This document shows positions 34,848 through 45,722 of a stretch of DNA of 64,000 bases, piece by piece (the stretch's first letter is position 1; every line of letters starts with the position of its first letter). The DNA is from Bacillota bacterium. GTDB taxonomy: Bacteria > Bacillota > Clostridia > Christensenellales > Aristaeellaceae. The position numbers and the translations under genes were made by a program. Location of the stretch: the NCBI GenBank assembly GCA_023459675.1, contig JAEWTC010000138.1, positions 1 to 64,000 of the forward strand. The letters run 5' to 3'. The notes beneath the pieces were generated by a model. The model ran no database searches, was not told the DNA's origin, and saw nothing but the letters and a program-made list of their open reading frames with translations.

Positions 34848-35381
34848 TCACTCTCCTATGGTCTCGACGTTGATGTTGTGATTGGTGTACACGCAGATCG
34901 ACGCGGCGATTTCCAGCGCTTTCACGGCGATCTCCCTGGCGGTGAGCTCGGTATTTTGCACAAGTGCGCGCGCCGCTGCCAGCGCGTAATTACCGCCGGA
35001 GCCTACGGCCGCCACGCCGTCGTCGGGATCAATCACTTCACCGTTGCCGCTTAAAACCAGCAAGCCTTCCTTATCGGCAACGATCAGCATGGATTCCAGC
35101 TTTCGCATCATCTTGTCGCTGCGCCAGTCCTGCGCCAGGTTCACGGCCGCGCGTTCCAGGTTGCCGCCGCACTGGGTAAGCTTTTCCTCAAACCGTTCGC
35201 ATAAAGCAAACGAATCGGCAACCGATCCGGCAAACCCAGCCACAACCTTGCCGTCATATAGCTTGCGTACCTTCTTCGCGGTCGACTTGAAAATAGTGTG
35301 CTCCCCCATGGTCACCTGACCGTCTCCGGCAATGGCAACCTGATTGCCTCGCCGTACCGCACATATGGTTGTTCCCTGCAT
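34848..35381 (-). CDS. hslV: HslV (ClpQ) peptidase
   Basis: 177 residues. Proteasome-like N-terminal-threonine peptidase of the HslUV complex. The start [12 protein letters not shown] leaves a three-residue propeptide before the expected catalytic Thr4; [10 protein letters not shown] and [14 protein letters not shown] are conserved, and [14 protein letters not shown] is the C-terminal block. AGGAGTG precedes ATG 35381. Codon 4 threonine is consistent with the threonine-type enzyme, unlike the serine form in Bacillus. Confidence 0.97.
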   Translation of the reverse strand: MQGTTICAVRRGNQVAIAGDGQVTMGEHTIFKSTAKKVRKLYDGKVVAGFAGSVADSFALCERFEEKLTQCGGNLERAAVNLAQDWRSDKMMRKLESMLIVADKEGLLVLSGNGEVIDPDDGVAAVGSGGNYALAAARALVQNTELTAREIAVKALEIAASICVYTNHNINVETIGE

Positions 35382-35426
35382 CGTTTATTCACTCCTAACC
35401 CTGTAGATCGTATCAGTCTTTCCTGT

Positions 35427-36755
35427 TTATTGCCAGTTATCCTGCTCCATGTGTCGCCGTACGGTTTCGATTTCCGCTAAAGCGCGCTCCGCGATCGCTT
35501 CATAGCGGATTTGCTTATCCCGGATTTGCTTCTCCCCGGGAGCGGTTGCAAGCGGATCGATCAGGCCGAACGCGCAGTGCATGGGCTGAAAGTTCTTGCT
35601 GGGAGACGAAATATACCGCCCCAACGCGCCGATAGCCGTCTGGCCGGAGAAATGCGGGGGCTGCTCGCCGCGCAGGCGGTACGCCATGCTCAGCCCGGCG
35701 ATGAGGCCGCTTGCCGCGCTTTCCACGTATCCTTCCACGCCGGTGATCTGACCCGCGAAATATAGCCGCGGGCGGCTGATGACGCGATAGGTATCGTCCA
35801 GAAAGCCGGGGCTGCTCAGAAACGTATTGCGGTGCATAACGCCCAAACGCTCAAATTCAACGTTTTCCAGGCCCGGAATCATGCGGAATACCCTTTTCTG
35901 CTCCGGAAACGTAAGCCGCGTTTGAAACCCGACCAGGTTATAAAGCGACGCGGCGGCGTTTTCCTGCCGCAGCTGCACCACGGCGTAGGGGCGCTCGCCA
36001 GTGCGCGGATTCACGAGCCCGACGGGCTTCAGCGGCCCGAACGCGATGGCCTGGTCGCCCCGCTTGGCCATGCTCTCGATCGGCATACAGCCCTCGAACA
36101 CCGAGCGTTCCTCAAAGCCCTTTACCGGTACGGTTTCCGCCGTCTGCAGGGCATGCACGAACGCCTCGTACTCCTCCTTGTTCATGGGGCAGTTCAAGTA
36201 ATCGTCCCCGCGTCCGTAACGGGACATGGAAAAGACCTTGGTCGTATCCAGCGATTCCTGTGTGACGATCGGAGCGGCGGCATCGTAAAAATGAAGGGTG
36301 GACAAGCCTTCCAGCCCGGAAATCCCCTCTGTCAGCGCTTCGCTGGTCAGCGGACCGGTGGCGACGATCGTATCCTCGTCTTCCGGGATCGCGGTTACTT
36401 CCCGGCGGACAAGCGAAATATTGGGGTGATTGCGGATTGCCCTTTCCACGCCCGTGGAAAACAGCTCCCGGTCTACCGCCAGCGCTCCGCCCGCAGGCAC
36501 TTTGGTTTCATCCGCGATCTGCATAATAACGGAGCCCAGCCGGCGCATTTCCTCTTTGAGCAGCCCGACCGCGTTGGAAAGCCGGTCCGACCGCAGACTG
36601 TTGGAACAAACGAGCTCCGCCAAGGTATCCAGGCTTTGGGCAGGCGTTTTCCTGTCCGGTTTCATTTCGTACAGCGTTACCTGTACGCCGCGTTTGGCAA
36701 GCTGCCAGGCCGCTTCACAGCCCGCAAGGCCTCCGCCGATTACGCTTGCTTTCAT
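35427..36755 (-). CDS. trmFO: Methylenetetrahydrofolate-dependent tRNA (m5U54) methyltransferase
   Basis: 442 residues. FAD/folate-dependent enzyme that methylates U54 in the T-loop of tRNA. FAD site [16 protein letters not shown] at the N-terminus, [20 protein letters not shown] and [12 protein letters not shown] are family blocks. ATG overlaps the topA stop (ATGA). Methylene-THF would come from GlyA, encoded elsewhere in the window. In the common order a xerC-like codV follows before hslV; it is absent here, with only 45 bp between stop and hslV. Confidence 0.97.
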   Translation of the reverse strand: MKASVIGGGLAGCEAAWQLAKRGVQVTLYEMKPDRKTPAQSLDTLAELVCSNSLRSDRLSNAVGLLKEEMRRLGSVIMQIADETKVPAGGALAVDRELFSTGVERAIRNHPNISLVRREVTAIPEDEDTIVATGPLTSEALTEGISGLEGLSTLHFYDAAAPIVTQESLDTTKVFSMSRYGRGDDYLNCPMNKEEYEAFVHALQTAETVPVKGFEERSVFEGCMPIESMAKRGDQAIAFGPLKPVGLVNPRTGERPYAVVQLRQENAAASLYNLVGFQTRLTFPEQKRVFRMIPGLENVEFERLGVMHRNTFLSSPGFLDDTYRVISRPRLYFAGQITGVEGYVESAASGLIAGLSMAYRLRGEQPPHFSGQTAIGALGRYISSPSKNFQPMHCAFGLIDPLATAPGEKQIRDKQIRYEAIAERALAEIETVRRHMEQDNWQ

Positions 36756-38890
36756 TCGTTTTGCTCATCCGCCTTCTTTTCCTTATGGCGGCATTTCTCA
36801 TTGGCGCACAGCAGGATGCGCTCGCCGTTTTTATTGCGCTTCTCCATCATGTAGCTGCCGCAAACCGAGCACTTCTCCTTTGCTGGCAGCTCCCAGCTTA
36901 CAAAATCGCAATCGGGGTAACGCTCGCAGCCATAGAACTTGCGGTTCTTCTTGGATATCTTCTCCATCAGCCGCGCGCCGCACTTGGGGCATGGCGTGCC
37001 GATATAATTGACGATCGGCTTGGTGTTGCGGCATTCGGGAAAGTTCGGGCATGCAAGGAATTTCCCAAAGCGGCCCATTTTGTAGACCATCATCGCGCCG
37101 CATTTATCGCAGGGAGTATCGCTGACTTCGTCCTTCACCTCAACCTTTTCAATCTGCGCGCCTGCAACGCCGAGCATTTCTTCAAACGGCGGGTAAAACT
37201 CGCGCAGGATGGCGCGCCAATCTTCCTTTCCGTCCTCCACGTTGTCCAGCTGGTCTTCCATCTGGGCGGTGAATTCCGTATCCACGATGGGTGCAAAGTA
37301 TTCCAGCATCATGCTGGTCACCATGCGGCCGAGTTCCGTGGGGTACAGGCGGCGCTTTTCCCGCGCCACGTAGCCGCGGGATATGATGGTCGTGATGGTC
37401 GGCGCATAGGTGCTCGGGCGCCCGATGCCCTTTTCCTCCAGCGTGCGCACCAGAGACGCTTCGGTAAAGCGCGACGGAGGCTGGGTAAACCACTGTTTGG
37501 TTTCCACGCTTCCCACGGCCGCGGCGTTTCCCGTTTCAATCGCCGGAATGGAGGTTTCCACCTTCTGTTCTTCGTCGTCGATCCCTTCGGTGTACAGCGC
37601 GCGATACCCCGCAAACGTCATATGCTCGCCGTAATAACGCAGATCGGCGCTGTGCTTGTCGTCGTTTTCCGGCGTACCGTGGATATCGATCGTAACGGTT
37701 TCAAACACGGCCGGCTTCATTTGGCAGGCCACAAAGCGGGTATAAATAAGCTTGTAAAGATTGTACTGATCCCGGGACAGGCTTTTTTTCACCGTTTCCG
37801 GGGTCAGCGCAAGATCGGTGGGCCGGATGGCTTCGTGCGCGTCCTGGGCGTTCTTGCGGCCTTTGTATACGTTGGGTCTGGGCGGGCAGTATTCCGCGCC
37901 GTAGGTATCGCGGATCATCTCGCGAACGGCGGTAAGCGCTTCATCGGAAACGCGGACGCTGTCGGTACGGATATATGTAACCAGGCCGACCGTGCCGTGG
38001 CCAACGTCTACGCCTTCATATAATGTTTGCACCACCTGCATGGTTTTCCCAGTGGAGAAATTCAGCTTACGGCTCGCCTCCTGCTGCAGGCTGGATGTGG
38101 TGAACGGCGGCTGCGGGTACTTCTGCTTCTCCGCGTGATTGACGTCCGAGACCGCGAACTTCGATTGCAGAATCAACGTTTTGGCGGCCAGCGCGGCTTT
38201 CTCGTCGCGGATGAGCGCCTTTTTTCCGTTCAGCCCGGTCAGCTTCGCTTGCAAACGGTGCGTTTTCCCCTTATGATTCGTTACGGTGGTATCGGCGGTC
38301 ACATCCCAAAACTCTTCGGGGATGAAGCGTTCGATTTCTTCCTCGCGCTGTACCACCAGTTTGGTAGCAACGCTTTGCACACGGCCTGCGGAAAGGCCTT
38401 TTTTCACCTTTGCCCAAAGCAGCGGGCTGATTTTGTAGCCTACCAGCCTGTCCAGCGCCCGGCGCGCCTGCTGCGCGTCCACGCGGTCCATATCGATGGC
38501 GCGCACCTTATCAATCGAATCGCGCACGGCCTTCTTCGTGATCTCCTGAAATTCGATGCGGCAGGGTTTGCTGCCGTCCATCTGCAGGAGATTCGCCAGA
38601 TGCCACGAAATAGCTTCGCCCTCGCGGTCAGGGTCTGTGGCCAGAAAGATACGGGACGCGTTTTTCGCGTCCTTCTTCAGCCTCGCGATAATCTCTCCCC
38701 GGCCGCGGATGGTGATGTATTTCATCTCGAAATCATGGTCCGTATCCACGCCAAGCTGGGATTTGGGGAGATCGCGCACATGCCCCTGCGAAGCGGTCAC
38801 CTTATATCCCTTGCCAAGGAATTTTTCGATGGTCTTGGCTTTGGCGGGTGATTCCACGATCACGAGTTTCTGTTTTACCGTAACTGCCAC
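36752..38890 (-). CDS. topA: DNA topoisomerase I
   Basis: 712 residues from GTG 38890, which has AGGAGG seven bases upstream; the ATG 24 bp earlier would overlap dprA and has no site. Type IA topoisomerase relaxing negative supercoils. Toprim [18 protein letters not shown] and [12 protein letters not shown], cap region with the tyrosine in [17 protein letters not shown], and three C-terminal four-cysteine zinc ribbons ([24 protein letters not shown]). Overlaps trmFO. Confidence 0.98.
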   Translation of the reverse strand: MAVTVKQKLVIVESPAKAKTIEKFLGKGYKVTASQGHVRDLPKSQLGVDTDHDFEMKYITIRGRGEIIARLKKDAKNASRIFLATDPDREGEAISWHLANLLQMDGSKPCRIEFQEITKKAVRDSIDKVRAIDMDRVDAQQARRALDRLVGYKISPLLWAKVKKGLSAGRVQSVATKLVVQREEEIERFIPEEFWDVTADTTVTNHKGKTHRLQAKLTGLNGKKALIRDEKAALAAKTLILQSKFAVSDVNHAEKQKYPQPPFTTSSLQQEASRKLNFSTGKTMQVVQTLYEGVDVGHGTVGLVTYIRTDSVRVSDEALTAVREMIRDTYGAEYCPPRPNVYKGRKNAQDAHEAIRPTDLALTPETVKKSLSRDQYNLYKLIYTRFVACQMKPAVFETVTIDIHGTPENDDKHSADLRYYGEHMTFAGYRALYTEGIDDEEQKVETSIPAIETGNAAAVGSVETKQWFTQPPSRFTEASLVRTLEEKGIGRPSTYAPTITTIISRGYVAREKRRLYPTELGRMVTSMMLEYFAPIVDTEFTAQMEDQLDNVEDGKEDWRAILREFYPPFEEMLGVAGAQIEKVEVKDEVSDTPCDKCGAMMVYKMGRFGKFLACPNFPECRNTKPIVNYIGTPCPKCGARLMEKISKKNRKFYGCERYPDCDFVSWELPAKEKCSVCGSYMMEKRNKNGERILLCANEKCRHKEKKADEQNE

Positions 38891-38910
38891 TTTCGTTCCT
38901 CCTATACTGC

Positions 38911-39996
38911 TCATCGCCGGAGCAAGCGGTATGTGTTGCCGCTTTCCCTTGCGATGTCACCGTTGATTTCCAATATGCATAATTGCGCGATCAGCGCATC
39001 GGCGGACATCCCCGTTGCTTCCGCCAGCGCATCCATCCCCATGGCTTCCTTGCGCAGCGCGAGCAAAATACCGTCGTTAGTAAACGCCTCATCCCGGGCG
39101 CCTGCGGATTGATTTCTAGCAGCCTCCAGGCCGAGATCATCCAGAATATCCTGAGCGGACGTAATCATCACCGCGCCCTCGCGGATGATGGCATTGGGAC
39201 CCTCGGCGTAATATTGCCCGATGTTGCCCGGAACGGCGAATACCTCCCGGCCCTGATCCAGCGCCGTTCGCACGGTGATCATTCCCCCGCTTTTGATGCG
39301 CCCCTCCACAAACACCACGCCCCGGGAAAGCCCGCTGATGACGCGGTTGCGGTGCGGGAAGTGAAAGGTATGCGGCCGCGCGTTGGGCGGATATTCGCTG
39401 ATGACGGCGCCGCCGGACGCCAGTATCTCCCGGAACAGGTCCACGTTCTCCGGCGGGTAAGGCGCCGCAAGCCCGCTGCCCAGCACGGCGACGGTCTTCC
39501 CGCCGCTGCGAAGCGTACCGCTATGCGCCTGGGCGTCGATGCCGATTGCTAGCCCGCTGACGACGCAAACGCCGGCGCCCGCGAGTGTGGAGGCGATGGT
39601 TTTCGCCATGTCGGACCCGTATCCGCTGGGGTGGCGCGTACCGATCACTGCAACGCAGGGAAGGGAAAGCGCGCTTACGTCACCCATACAGTACAGGAGA
39701 TACGGCGGATCGTCAATACTCTTGAGAAGGGAAGGGTAGCCTTCATCCTCGGCAAAGAGCAGCTTGACGTTTAACGCCTCCATGCGCTCCAGGAGGTTAT
39801 CCAGCGCCTTATCCGAATGAAATTCGCTCAGCACACGGTTCGCCTCGGGATGTTTGGAAAACCGTTCGCCCCGTTGAAACAGCTCCCATAACGCGGCCGC
39901 GGAGCCGTATTCCTTCAGCAGCTTCTGCAGGCGGTCCGCCGTAATCTCCGCGCAGGAAAGCCATAAAAGACAACGCTGTTCCTTCGTCAGCTTCAT
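38911..39996 (-). CDS. dprA: DNA processing protein DprA
   Basis: 361 residues. Loads RecA on incoming single-stranded DNA in transformation. N-terminal helical region, then the Rossmann core with VIGTRHPSGYGSDMAKTIA, VVSGLAIGIDAQAHSGTL, GSGLAAPYPPEN and SEYPPNARPHTFHFPHRNRVI; the C-terminal winged-helix-like DML1 domain follows (about 300-361). GGAGG precedes ATG 39996, 2 bp after yifB. Confidence 0.97.
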   Translation of the reverse strand: MKLTKEQRCLLWLSCAEITADRLQKLLKEYGSAAALWELFQRGERFSKHPEANRVLSEFHSDKALDNLLERMEALNVKLLFAEDEGYPSLLKSIDDPPYLLYCMGDVSALSLPCVAVIGTRHPSGYGSDMAKTIASTLAGAGVCVVSGLAIGIDAQAHSGTLRSGGKTVAVLGSGLAAPYPPENVDLFREILASGGAVISEYPPNARPHTFHFPHRNRVISGLSRGVVFVEGRIKSGGMITVRTALDQGREVFAVPGNIGQYYAEGPNAIIREGAVMITSAQDILDDLGLEAARNQSAGARDEAFTNDGILLALRKEAMGMDALAEATGMSADALIAQLCILEINGDIARESGNTYRLLRR

Positions 39997-39997
39997 G

Positions 39998-41530
39998 CTA
40001 CCTCCAATACCGGCCGTCGAGGTTTCTCAGGTGAATGGCCTCGGCGATGTCCTGCGCCTTGATCTCCGAACGGCCGTTCAAATCGGCCACGGTGCGCGCC
40101 ACTTTACAGATGCGGCCGTACGTACGCATGCTGATGTGAAACTTCTCCACCGCGCTGTTTAGCATCAGGCGCGCGCTGTTTTCCATGGTGCAGTATTTCT
40201 CAATACCCTCCTGCGGCATTTGCGCATTGCAATAAAACGGTTCGTTCTGATAGCGTTCCAGCTGCAGGCTTCTGGCCGCCACAACGCGCTCCTGCACGGC
40301 GGCGGTTGATTCCTGCTCCTCCTGCTTTTGGATATCCTCAATCTCTACCGCGTCCATCTCCACTTGAATGTCGATGCGATCCAGCAGCGGGCCGCTGATA
40401 CGCGCCAGATACCGTTTGATATCGTTGGGCTTACAACGGCACGGCTTCAGCTTACTTCCGTGGTTGCCGCAGGGACAGGGGTTCATACTCGCCACCAGCA
40501 TGCAGCGGCTTTGGTATTTCGCCTGCCCGCTGATGCGCGTCACATGCACAAACCCGTCCTCCAGCGGCTGGCGCAGGGCTTCCAGCGTTTGCCGCTGATA
40601 TTCCGGAAGCTCATCGAGAAACAATACCCCGTTATGCGCCAATGAAACCTCTCCGGGTTTTGCCTTCACGCCGCCGCCGATGATGGATGGCAGCGACGCG
40701 TTATGATGCGGGGAGCGAAACGGGCGGCGCGTCATCAAGCCCGTTTCCTGCTCCAGCACCCCCGCCGCGGAATGAATGCATGTGGTTTCCAGCGCTTCTT
40801 CGTACGAAAGCGGCGGCAGAATGCCCGGCAGGCAGCGCGCAAGCATGGTTTTTCCGCTGCCGGGCACGCCGACCATCAGCAGATTGTGCCCGCCGGCCGC
40901 CGCGATTTCCAGCGCCTTGCGCGCGATCATCTGACCTTTTACGTAACGAAGATCCCGCTCGGGCAGGTAGGTTTCCAGCAACTTCTCGTAGCTGATCTGC
41001 TCCTGCGGCGCAGTTTTTGCAATGCCCGTCAGGTGCTCCACCACCTGTTTGAGCGTTGCCGCCGGATAAATAACAACGTCGCTGAGGCACTGCACCTCCC
41101 CGGCATTATGAACCGGCAGGATGACGGCCTTCACGCCTTTATCCCGCGCGGCGAGAACCATGGAAAGCACGCCTTTCACCGGGGCCAGCTCTCCGTGCAG
41201 CGTGAGCTCGCCCAAAAGCATGGTGTGTTCCAGCTCCTTGTATTCGTCCGGCGCCTGCGCGGCAAGCAGCGCGATGGCGATAGCGAGTTCCAGACTGGTG
41301 CCTTCCTTTTTCACGTCGGCAGGCGCCAGGTTGATGGTCAGCTTTTTCATCGGCCATTCGTAGCCGGTGTTCATCATGGCGGCACGAATGCGATCGCGGC
41401 TTTCCTTCACGGCAATGCTGGGCAGGCCGACGATGTCAAACCCGATCATCCCCTTGCCCAGAAATGCCTCCACATCCACCAGAAAGCCGTTTACGCCGTC
41501 CAGACCTCCGGAAATTACCCTCGCTAACAT
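39998..41530 (-). CDS. comM: YifB/ComM family AAA+ Mg-chelatase-like ATPase
   Basis: 510 residues. N-terminal ComM domain (FLVDVEAFLGKGMIGFDIVG, KLTINLAPADVKKEGTS), P-loop VGVPGSGKTMLARCLPGILP, Walker B GVLFLDELPEY, and a Mg-chelatase C-terminal domain. ComM is a branch-migration helicase in natural transformation in Gram-negatives. It precedes dprA, as in many Bacillota. GGAGGG before ATG 41530. Confidence 0.95.
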   Translation of the reverse strand: MLARVISGGLDGVNGFLVDVEAFLGKGMIGFDIVGLPSIAVKESRDRIRAAMMNTGYEWPMKKLTINLAPADVKKEGTSLELAIAIALLAAQAPDEYKELEHTMLLGELTLHGELAPVKGVLSMVLAARDKGVKAVILPVHNAGEVQCLSDVVIYPAATLKQVVEHLTGIAKTAPQEQISYEKLLETYLPERDLRYVKGQMIARKALEIAAAGGHNLLMVGVPGSGKTMLARCLPGILPPLSYEEALETTCIHSAAGVLEQETGLMTRRPFRSPHHNASLPSIIGGGVKAKPGEVSLAHNGVLFLDELPEYQRQTLEALRQPLEDGFVHVTRISGQAKYQSRCMLVASMNPCPCGNHGSKLKPCRCKPNDIKRYLARISGPLLDRIDIQVEMDAVEIEDIQKQEEQESTAAVQERVVAARSLQLERYQNEPFYCNAQMPQEGIEKYCTMENSARLMLNSAVEKFHISMRTYGRICKVARTVADLNGRSEIKAQDIAEAIHLRNLDGRYWR

Positions 41531-41543
41531 CGCATACCCTCCG

Positions 41544-44500
41544 TTACACCGGCAAGTTTGGGAACCAGCGCAGGAAGTTCATGTACGAACGGGTAACCGT
41601 CATGCCGGACGCATACGGGTAAAACATGATAAATAAGCCAAGCGCTGCAAGAAGCAAGCCGAGCATCAGCGCTTTTTGCAGCTTTTCGCTGCGGATCAAG
41701 GACGCCGTCAGCATCGTAGCCAGAATGATAAACGGCAAGCTGGCAAAATAGTGATAAATGAACATGGAGCGCGGTACCAGCACCCACGGCAGATATTGCG
41801 TGAGGAAGCTGATGGCAAGTATGGCAAACGCGGGTTGATCCTCCGTTTTCAACTCGTCATGCCGCCGTCCCAGATATTTTCTGCCAAGCAGGACGAACAC
41901 CGCCGTCATGGCCGCGGCGCCCGTATAGAACACGGCGGGGTTGCCCATGCAGATGATATTCTCGCCAAAGCCCGCTTGCGCATAGCTGTTCAGCGCATAC
42001 CACATGGGCTTTAAGATCAGCGGCCATTGCCACCACGGCGAATAGAACGGGTGATCCATCCCCAGCCCCGGCGTGGAGTGGTAGGCCAGCATGCTCTGCT
42101 GCACGCGCAAAATGCGCTGGAACGTAACCGCCCCCGTGGGTGACAGGTAGGGAATATAACTCAGGTAATAAATTGCCGCGGGGATGACGATGAAAAACAG
42201 CAGGCAGAATACCCCGGTGACAAGGATGCGGGGAAGCATCCAATCCCGCGCCTCCTGCACCCGTACGGCCTGGGAACGTTTCAATTGATTCGGCTGCAAT
42301 TTTCTGGAAATAAGCCCCGCGCGTACGTTTCGGTATAATGCGTACAAAAACAATACGGCAAGGCCGACCGCCGAATACAGCCCCGTCCATTTTGCGGCAA
42401 TGGAGAAGCCCATGAACAGCCCGCATAAAAGCAGCGTGACGAGAGAGGAAACGAACGGTCTGCTGAACAGGTGCGATTTTCCGTCCGCCTGTTCGCTTAC
42501 CGCGAACGGATCCAAAAGCACATAGCGGGTCATGCACAGGTAGGAAAGGATGATGAAGAAAACAGGGTACGAATCGATGGTTGCCAGCCGTGTTTGCGCA
42601 AAATGCATGAGATCAAGCGCCAGCAGAATCATCGCAAACCCTGCAAGGCGCCGGTTTTGCGTAAGCTGCTTCCCAAACAGGTAGAGTGCGGGCAGCATCA
42701 GCGCGCCCAACAGCGTGCCCATGAAGCGCCAGCCGAACGGCGTCATGCCGAAAACCGCGATGCCGACCGCCATCAGCTCCTTGCCCAGCGGCGGGTGCGA
42801 GGTTTCATACGGCGCCAGCCCGTGCAGATGCTCGTATGCGGTACGCGCGTAGTAGATTTCATCGAAGTAGGTGCCGTTGAACCAGCCCGGTTCGCCGGTC
42901 AGCGTATCCTGCTCGTCGATCAAAGCCGCCGGAGTGGTATCGTTTTGCAGCGCGTTCTCCGGGCTGTTGTACGCGACGAGGGAAACGGGAATGCGCTCAC
43001 CTTGTTCATCACGCAGCATGATCTCCCACAAATTCAAACCGGCAAACGATGCGTTGATGCGCAGATACTTGCCCGTAAACCAAACCACGTTGCTTGCGCC
43101 GTCGGCAGCGAACTGGTCGGAGTTGATATCTTCCACAAGCGCGCGCGTGGCGTACAGCCAGCGGTAGCATAGCCCCTCGCGCATGCGGCAAAGGGTGGAG
43201 TCCGACCACGTGTTGCCGTCGTCGCTGACGGATACGGAGAAGTTGTGATAGCTCACCCCGGCGTAGTACAAAAGTTTGAACGTCGCTTTCTCCGGAAGCT
43301 CGAACACCACCTGGTCCTCCGCGCTTGCGGATACCCAGGCCGTTTGCGGGGCTTTTGCGCTGCCGAGGTTGGTAAACGCAACAACGCAATACACGGCGAA
43401 CGTAACGCCCATGATCAGCGCATCGCGCAGGTTCAGATGCAAGCGCGCGTCCTGCTGATGGAGCAGCCGCCGGCGATGCGGCTCATCGCTCAGACGCTGC
43501 TGAAACGCGAACTCCCGCACCGGCTGGGATTGCCGAAGGCCTGTGTAGGCAATGAAAGCCGCATACCCGCACAACAGCAGGTTTGCGAGGCAAAGCAAAG
43601 CGTTGATGAATGCGGTATCCGCGTTCAGATGCCCCATCGACGCACCGAAGAGGATGGAATTATCCAGCACGATCGCGGTGTTGATAAACGTCGTAACGGA
43701 AATGCCGGCGCAGAGCCATATCAGCCGCCGGTCTTTGGTCAGCACATAAGCGGCCGGAAGCAGCGCGCAGACCGCGAACATATACCGCTCATGGATTTTC
43801 AGCCCCAGCACGTACACGCCGATCATCATCAGCGCCATGTAAAAGGGCAGCGCCTGCGCTCGGCGCTCGATAACGATCAGAACGATAACCGCGGCGTACG
43901 TAAACACCATCCACATCGTGCCGTAAACCAGGTACGACGCGGGGAACAGCGCGGAAAGCAGGAACGCCGCGCCCGCCAGCGCCGAAAGAACCTCCAGCGC
44001 CGCCATACGGCCATCCGCGGCGCTGGTTTCCTTTTTCTTCAGGGTTTGAAGCAACTCGCGCAAACGCGTAAGCATCGGCTGGAAGCCTTGTACAATCTGC
44101 AATTTCCATAACGCGGGGATCAGCAAACCGGCGCCGGTGAGAATGGGCACCCATGCGCTCAGAGTTGCGATCGCCCGGCCGGAGCCCGTTTGTAGCGCAG
44201 CCCAATTGCCGCCGAGCAGGTACATGAGGTTCGCGGTGTTGAGAACCGCGTAATTATACGACGCCAGCGTATCCTTGTAACGCTGGATCAACCACAGAAT
44301 ATCAGCCTGCTGGAATTGGAAAGGCAGGATGACGATCGCCATGACGCCCAGAGAAAGAAGCGCGCCCTGCCAAAGCTTGCGCAGCTGCGCGGCGCGGCCT
44401 GCGCCGCTGTCGAACGCGAGAACTGCCGCTAGCCACGCAAGCCCGACCGGAGCAAACAAGAGAGCCTGCGGCTTGATGAGAACGGACGCCGCGAAAACCG

Positions 44501-45722
44501 GCAGCGCGGCGCGCCAGTTCTTTTCCGCGGCGGTGACCGCCGCAAGCACAAGCAGCAGCGCCAGGAGCGAATCCACCTGTCCCCAGGCGGCGCCTGTTAC
44601 AAGCGCGGCCGGGTTCCAGGCGAAAAACAGCCCGAGCAGCGCCGCAATGCGGACGTCTGTACGTTTCCTTGCGTATTGGAATATCAACAGTGCGATGCCC
44701 ATGTCCGCGAGAATGGGAATCAGCTTGATCAGCAGCAAAGCGCCTGGCGAAGAGAAGTTCCCAAACGCCGACAGGATTCCTCCGACCGGCCAGAGCATCA
44801 GCATATAGCCGGGAGGATAATCGCAGAAGTAATCGGGCGCGTAAAACCCGGCCGGCCCGACAGAAGCCATCCGCAGGCTCCAAGCCGAAAAGCAGCTGAT
44901 ATCGACGTCGTATCCCTTCACAAACGCGCCCAAGAGAAACCTGAGAAGAAGCGCTCCCGCCATGCCGACGCCAAAGAGAACCGTCACGTTGCGCGCGGAC
45001 GCTTGCCGGAGCCGCGGATGAGACGTACCCTGTACGCCCAGCGCCGTAAGCCCCAGGAATGCAAACCCCAGCAGAACGAACCAGCCGGTGGATTTTCCGG
45101 TGCCGCCCGCGGGCACTGCGGCCGCGTTTGTTTTATTATCCGTTTCGATGTTGAACCAGATATCCGCATACACGTCGGTTGGAAGGGCTTCTACCTTCTC
45201 TACGACGATATCGTCAAAGTACGCGACGCCCTTGCTTTCCGCGCCGAAGCCGCCGACGCGAACCCCAAGCTCGATCTGCGTTTGATCCGTGTCGGTTTCG
45301 CCGTACCATTCCACGAACTGCCATTCGCCGCCCGAATCGAACACGCTTTCGGAAACCGCATAAATCTGCTCCAGCGCGAAGTTGGCTCCGTTGCCGACGT
45401 CGTCCATCTCCTTTACGAGGACATAACCCGATACGCGATACATGCTTTCGGGTTCTACATTGACGACGGTTACAAAGCGCGCGTCGTTCAGGTTCGCGTT
45501 CACGATCTTCGCGCTGTAAGCGCCCGAATGCGCCTCTTCGTCCGTAACCGAAAACAGGGTGTTGCTTGCCATATCGCGATAGGAAACCGTATACCAGCCG
45601 TCCGGAACGCCGGATGTGCCGACGTTCTCAAACCCGCCGTTTTGCAGCAGATTGCCCCCGTCCGCGCTGGCCGTTCCCACTAGCATCGCCGCAAGCAAAA
45701 AACCGAACAGCAGCTTTCTCAT
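41544..45722 (-). CDS. Very large membrane protein: CBM-like ectodomain plus two GT-C glycosyltransferase units (second PMT/GT39-like)
   Basis: 1392 residues in one frame. A signal peptide (1-20) leads into a carbohydrate-binding-module-like beta-sandwich (about 22-178, NLLQNGGFENVG, YFDDIVVEKVEAL), then a membrane helix near 205. A first GT-C unit (about 245-720) has ~10 helices and the AAWGQVDSLLALLLV/VLIKPQALLF blocks shared with the protein at 16762-17970. A second unit (about 770-1392) carries the PMT/GT39 hallmarks DEIYYARTAYEHLHG and YETSHPPLGKELMAVGIA; a discoidin-like insert (about 795-900, SVSVSDDGNTWSDSTLC) precedes it. Likely transfers sugars from lipid carriers outside the membrane. 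Sits between rnhB (ATGA overlap) and yifB. Confidence 0.88.
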   Translation of the reverse strand: MRKLLFGFLLAAMLVGTASADGGNLLQNGGFENVGTSGVPDGWYTVSYRDMASNTLFSVTDEEAHSGAYSAKIVNANLNDARFVTVVNVEPESMYRVSGYVLVKEMDDVGNGANFALEQIYAVSESVFDSGGEWQFVEWYGETDTDQTQIELGVRVGGFGAESKGVAYFDDIVVEKVEALPTDVYADIWFNIETDNKTNAAAVPAGGTGKSTGWFVLLGFAFLGLTALGVQGTSHPRLRQASARNVTVLFGVGMAGALLLRFLLGAFVKGYDVDISCFSAWSLRMASVGPAGFYAPDYFCDYPPGYMLMLWPVGGILSAFGNFSSPGALLLIKLIPILADMGIALLIFQYARKRTDVRIAALLGLFFAWNPAALVTGAAWGQVDSLLALLLVLAAVTAAEKNWRAALPVFAASVLIKPQALLFAPVGLAWLAAVLAFDSGAGRAAQLRKLWQGALLSLGVMAIVILPFQFQQADILWLIQRYKDTLASYNYAVLNTANLMYLLGGNWAALQTGSGRAIATLSAWVPILTGAGLLIPALWKLQIVQGFQPMLTRLRELLQTLKKKETSAADGRMAALEVLSALAGAAFLLSALFPASYLVYGTMWMVFTYAAVIVLIVIERRAQALPFYMALMMIGVYVLGLKIHERYMFAVCALLPAAYVLTKDRRLIWLCAGISVTTFINTAIVLDNSILFGASMGHLNADTAFINALLCLANLLLCGYAAFIAYTGLRQSQPVREFAFQQRLSDEPHRRRLLHQQDARLHLNLRDALIMGVTFAVYCVVAFTNLGSAKAPQTAWVSASAEDQVVFELPEKATFKLLYYAGVSYHNFSVSVSDDGNTWSDSTLCRMREGLCYRWLYATRALVEDINSDQFAADGASNVVWFTGKYLRINASFAGLNLWEIMLRDEQGERIPVSLVAYNSPENALQNDTTPAALIDEQDTLTGEPGWFNGTYFDEIYYARTAYEHLHGLAPYETSHPPLGKELMAVGIAVFGMTPFGWRFMGTLLGALMLPALYLFGKQLTQNRRLAGFAMILLALDLMHFAQTRLATIDSYPVFFIILSYLCMTRYVLLDPFAVSEQADGKSHLFSRPFVSSLVTLLLCGLFMGFSIAAKWTGLYSAVGLAVLFLYALYRNVRAGLISRKLQPNQLKRSQAVRVQEARDWMLPRILVTGVFCLLFFIVIPAAIYYLSYIPYLSPTGAVTFQRILRVQQSMLAYHSTPGLGMDHPFYSPWWQWPLILKPMWYALNSYAQAGFGENIICMGNPAVFYTGAAAMTAVFVLLGRKYLGRRHDELKTEDQPAFAILAISFLTQYLPWVLVPRSMFIYHYFASLPFIILATMLTASLIRSEKLQKALMLGLLLAALGLFIMFYPYASGMTVTRSYMNFLRWFPNLPV

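Noticed and set aside
36746..38023. 425-codon open frame on the plus strand
   Set aside because: Antisense to topA, whose Toprim and zinc-ribbon motifs are clear.
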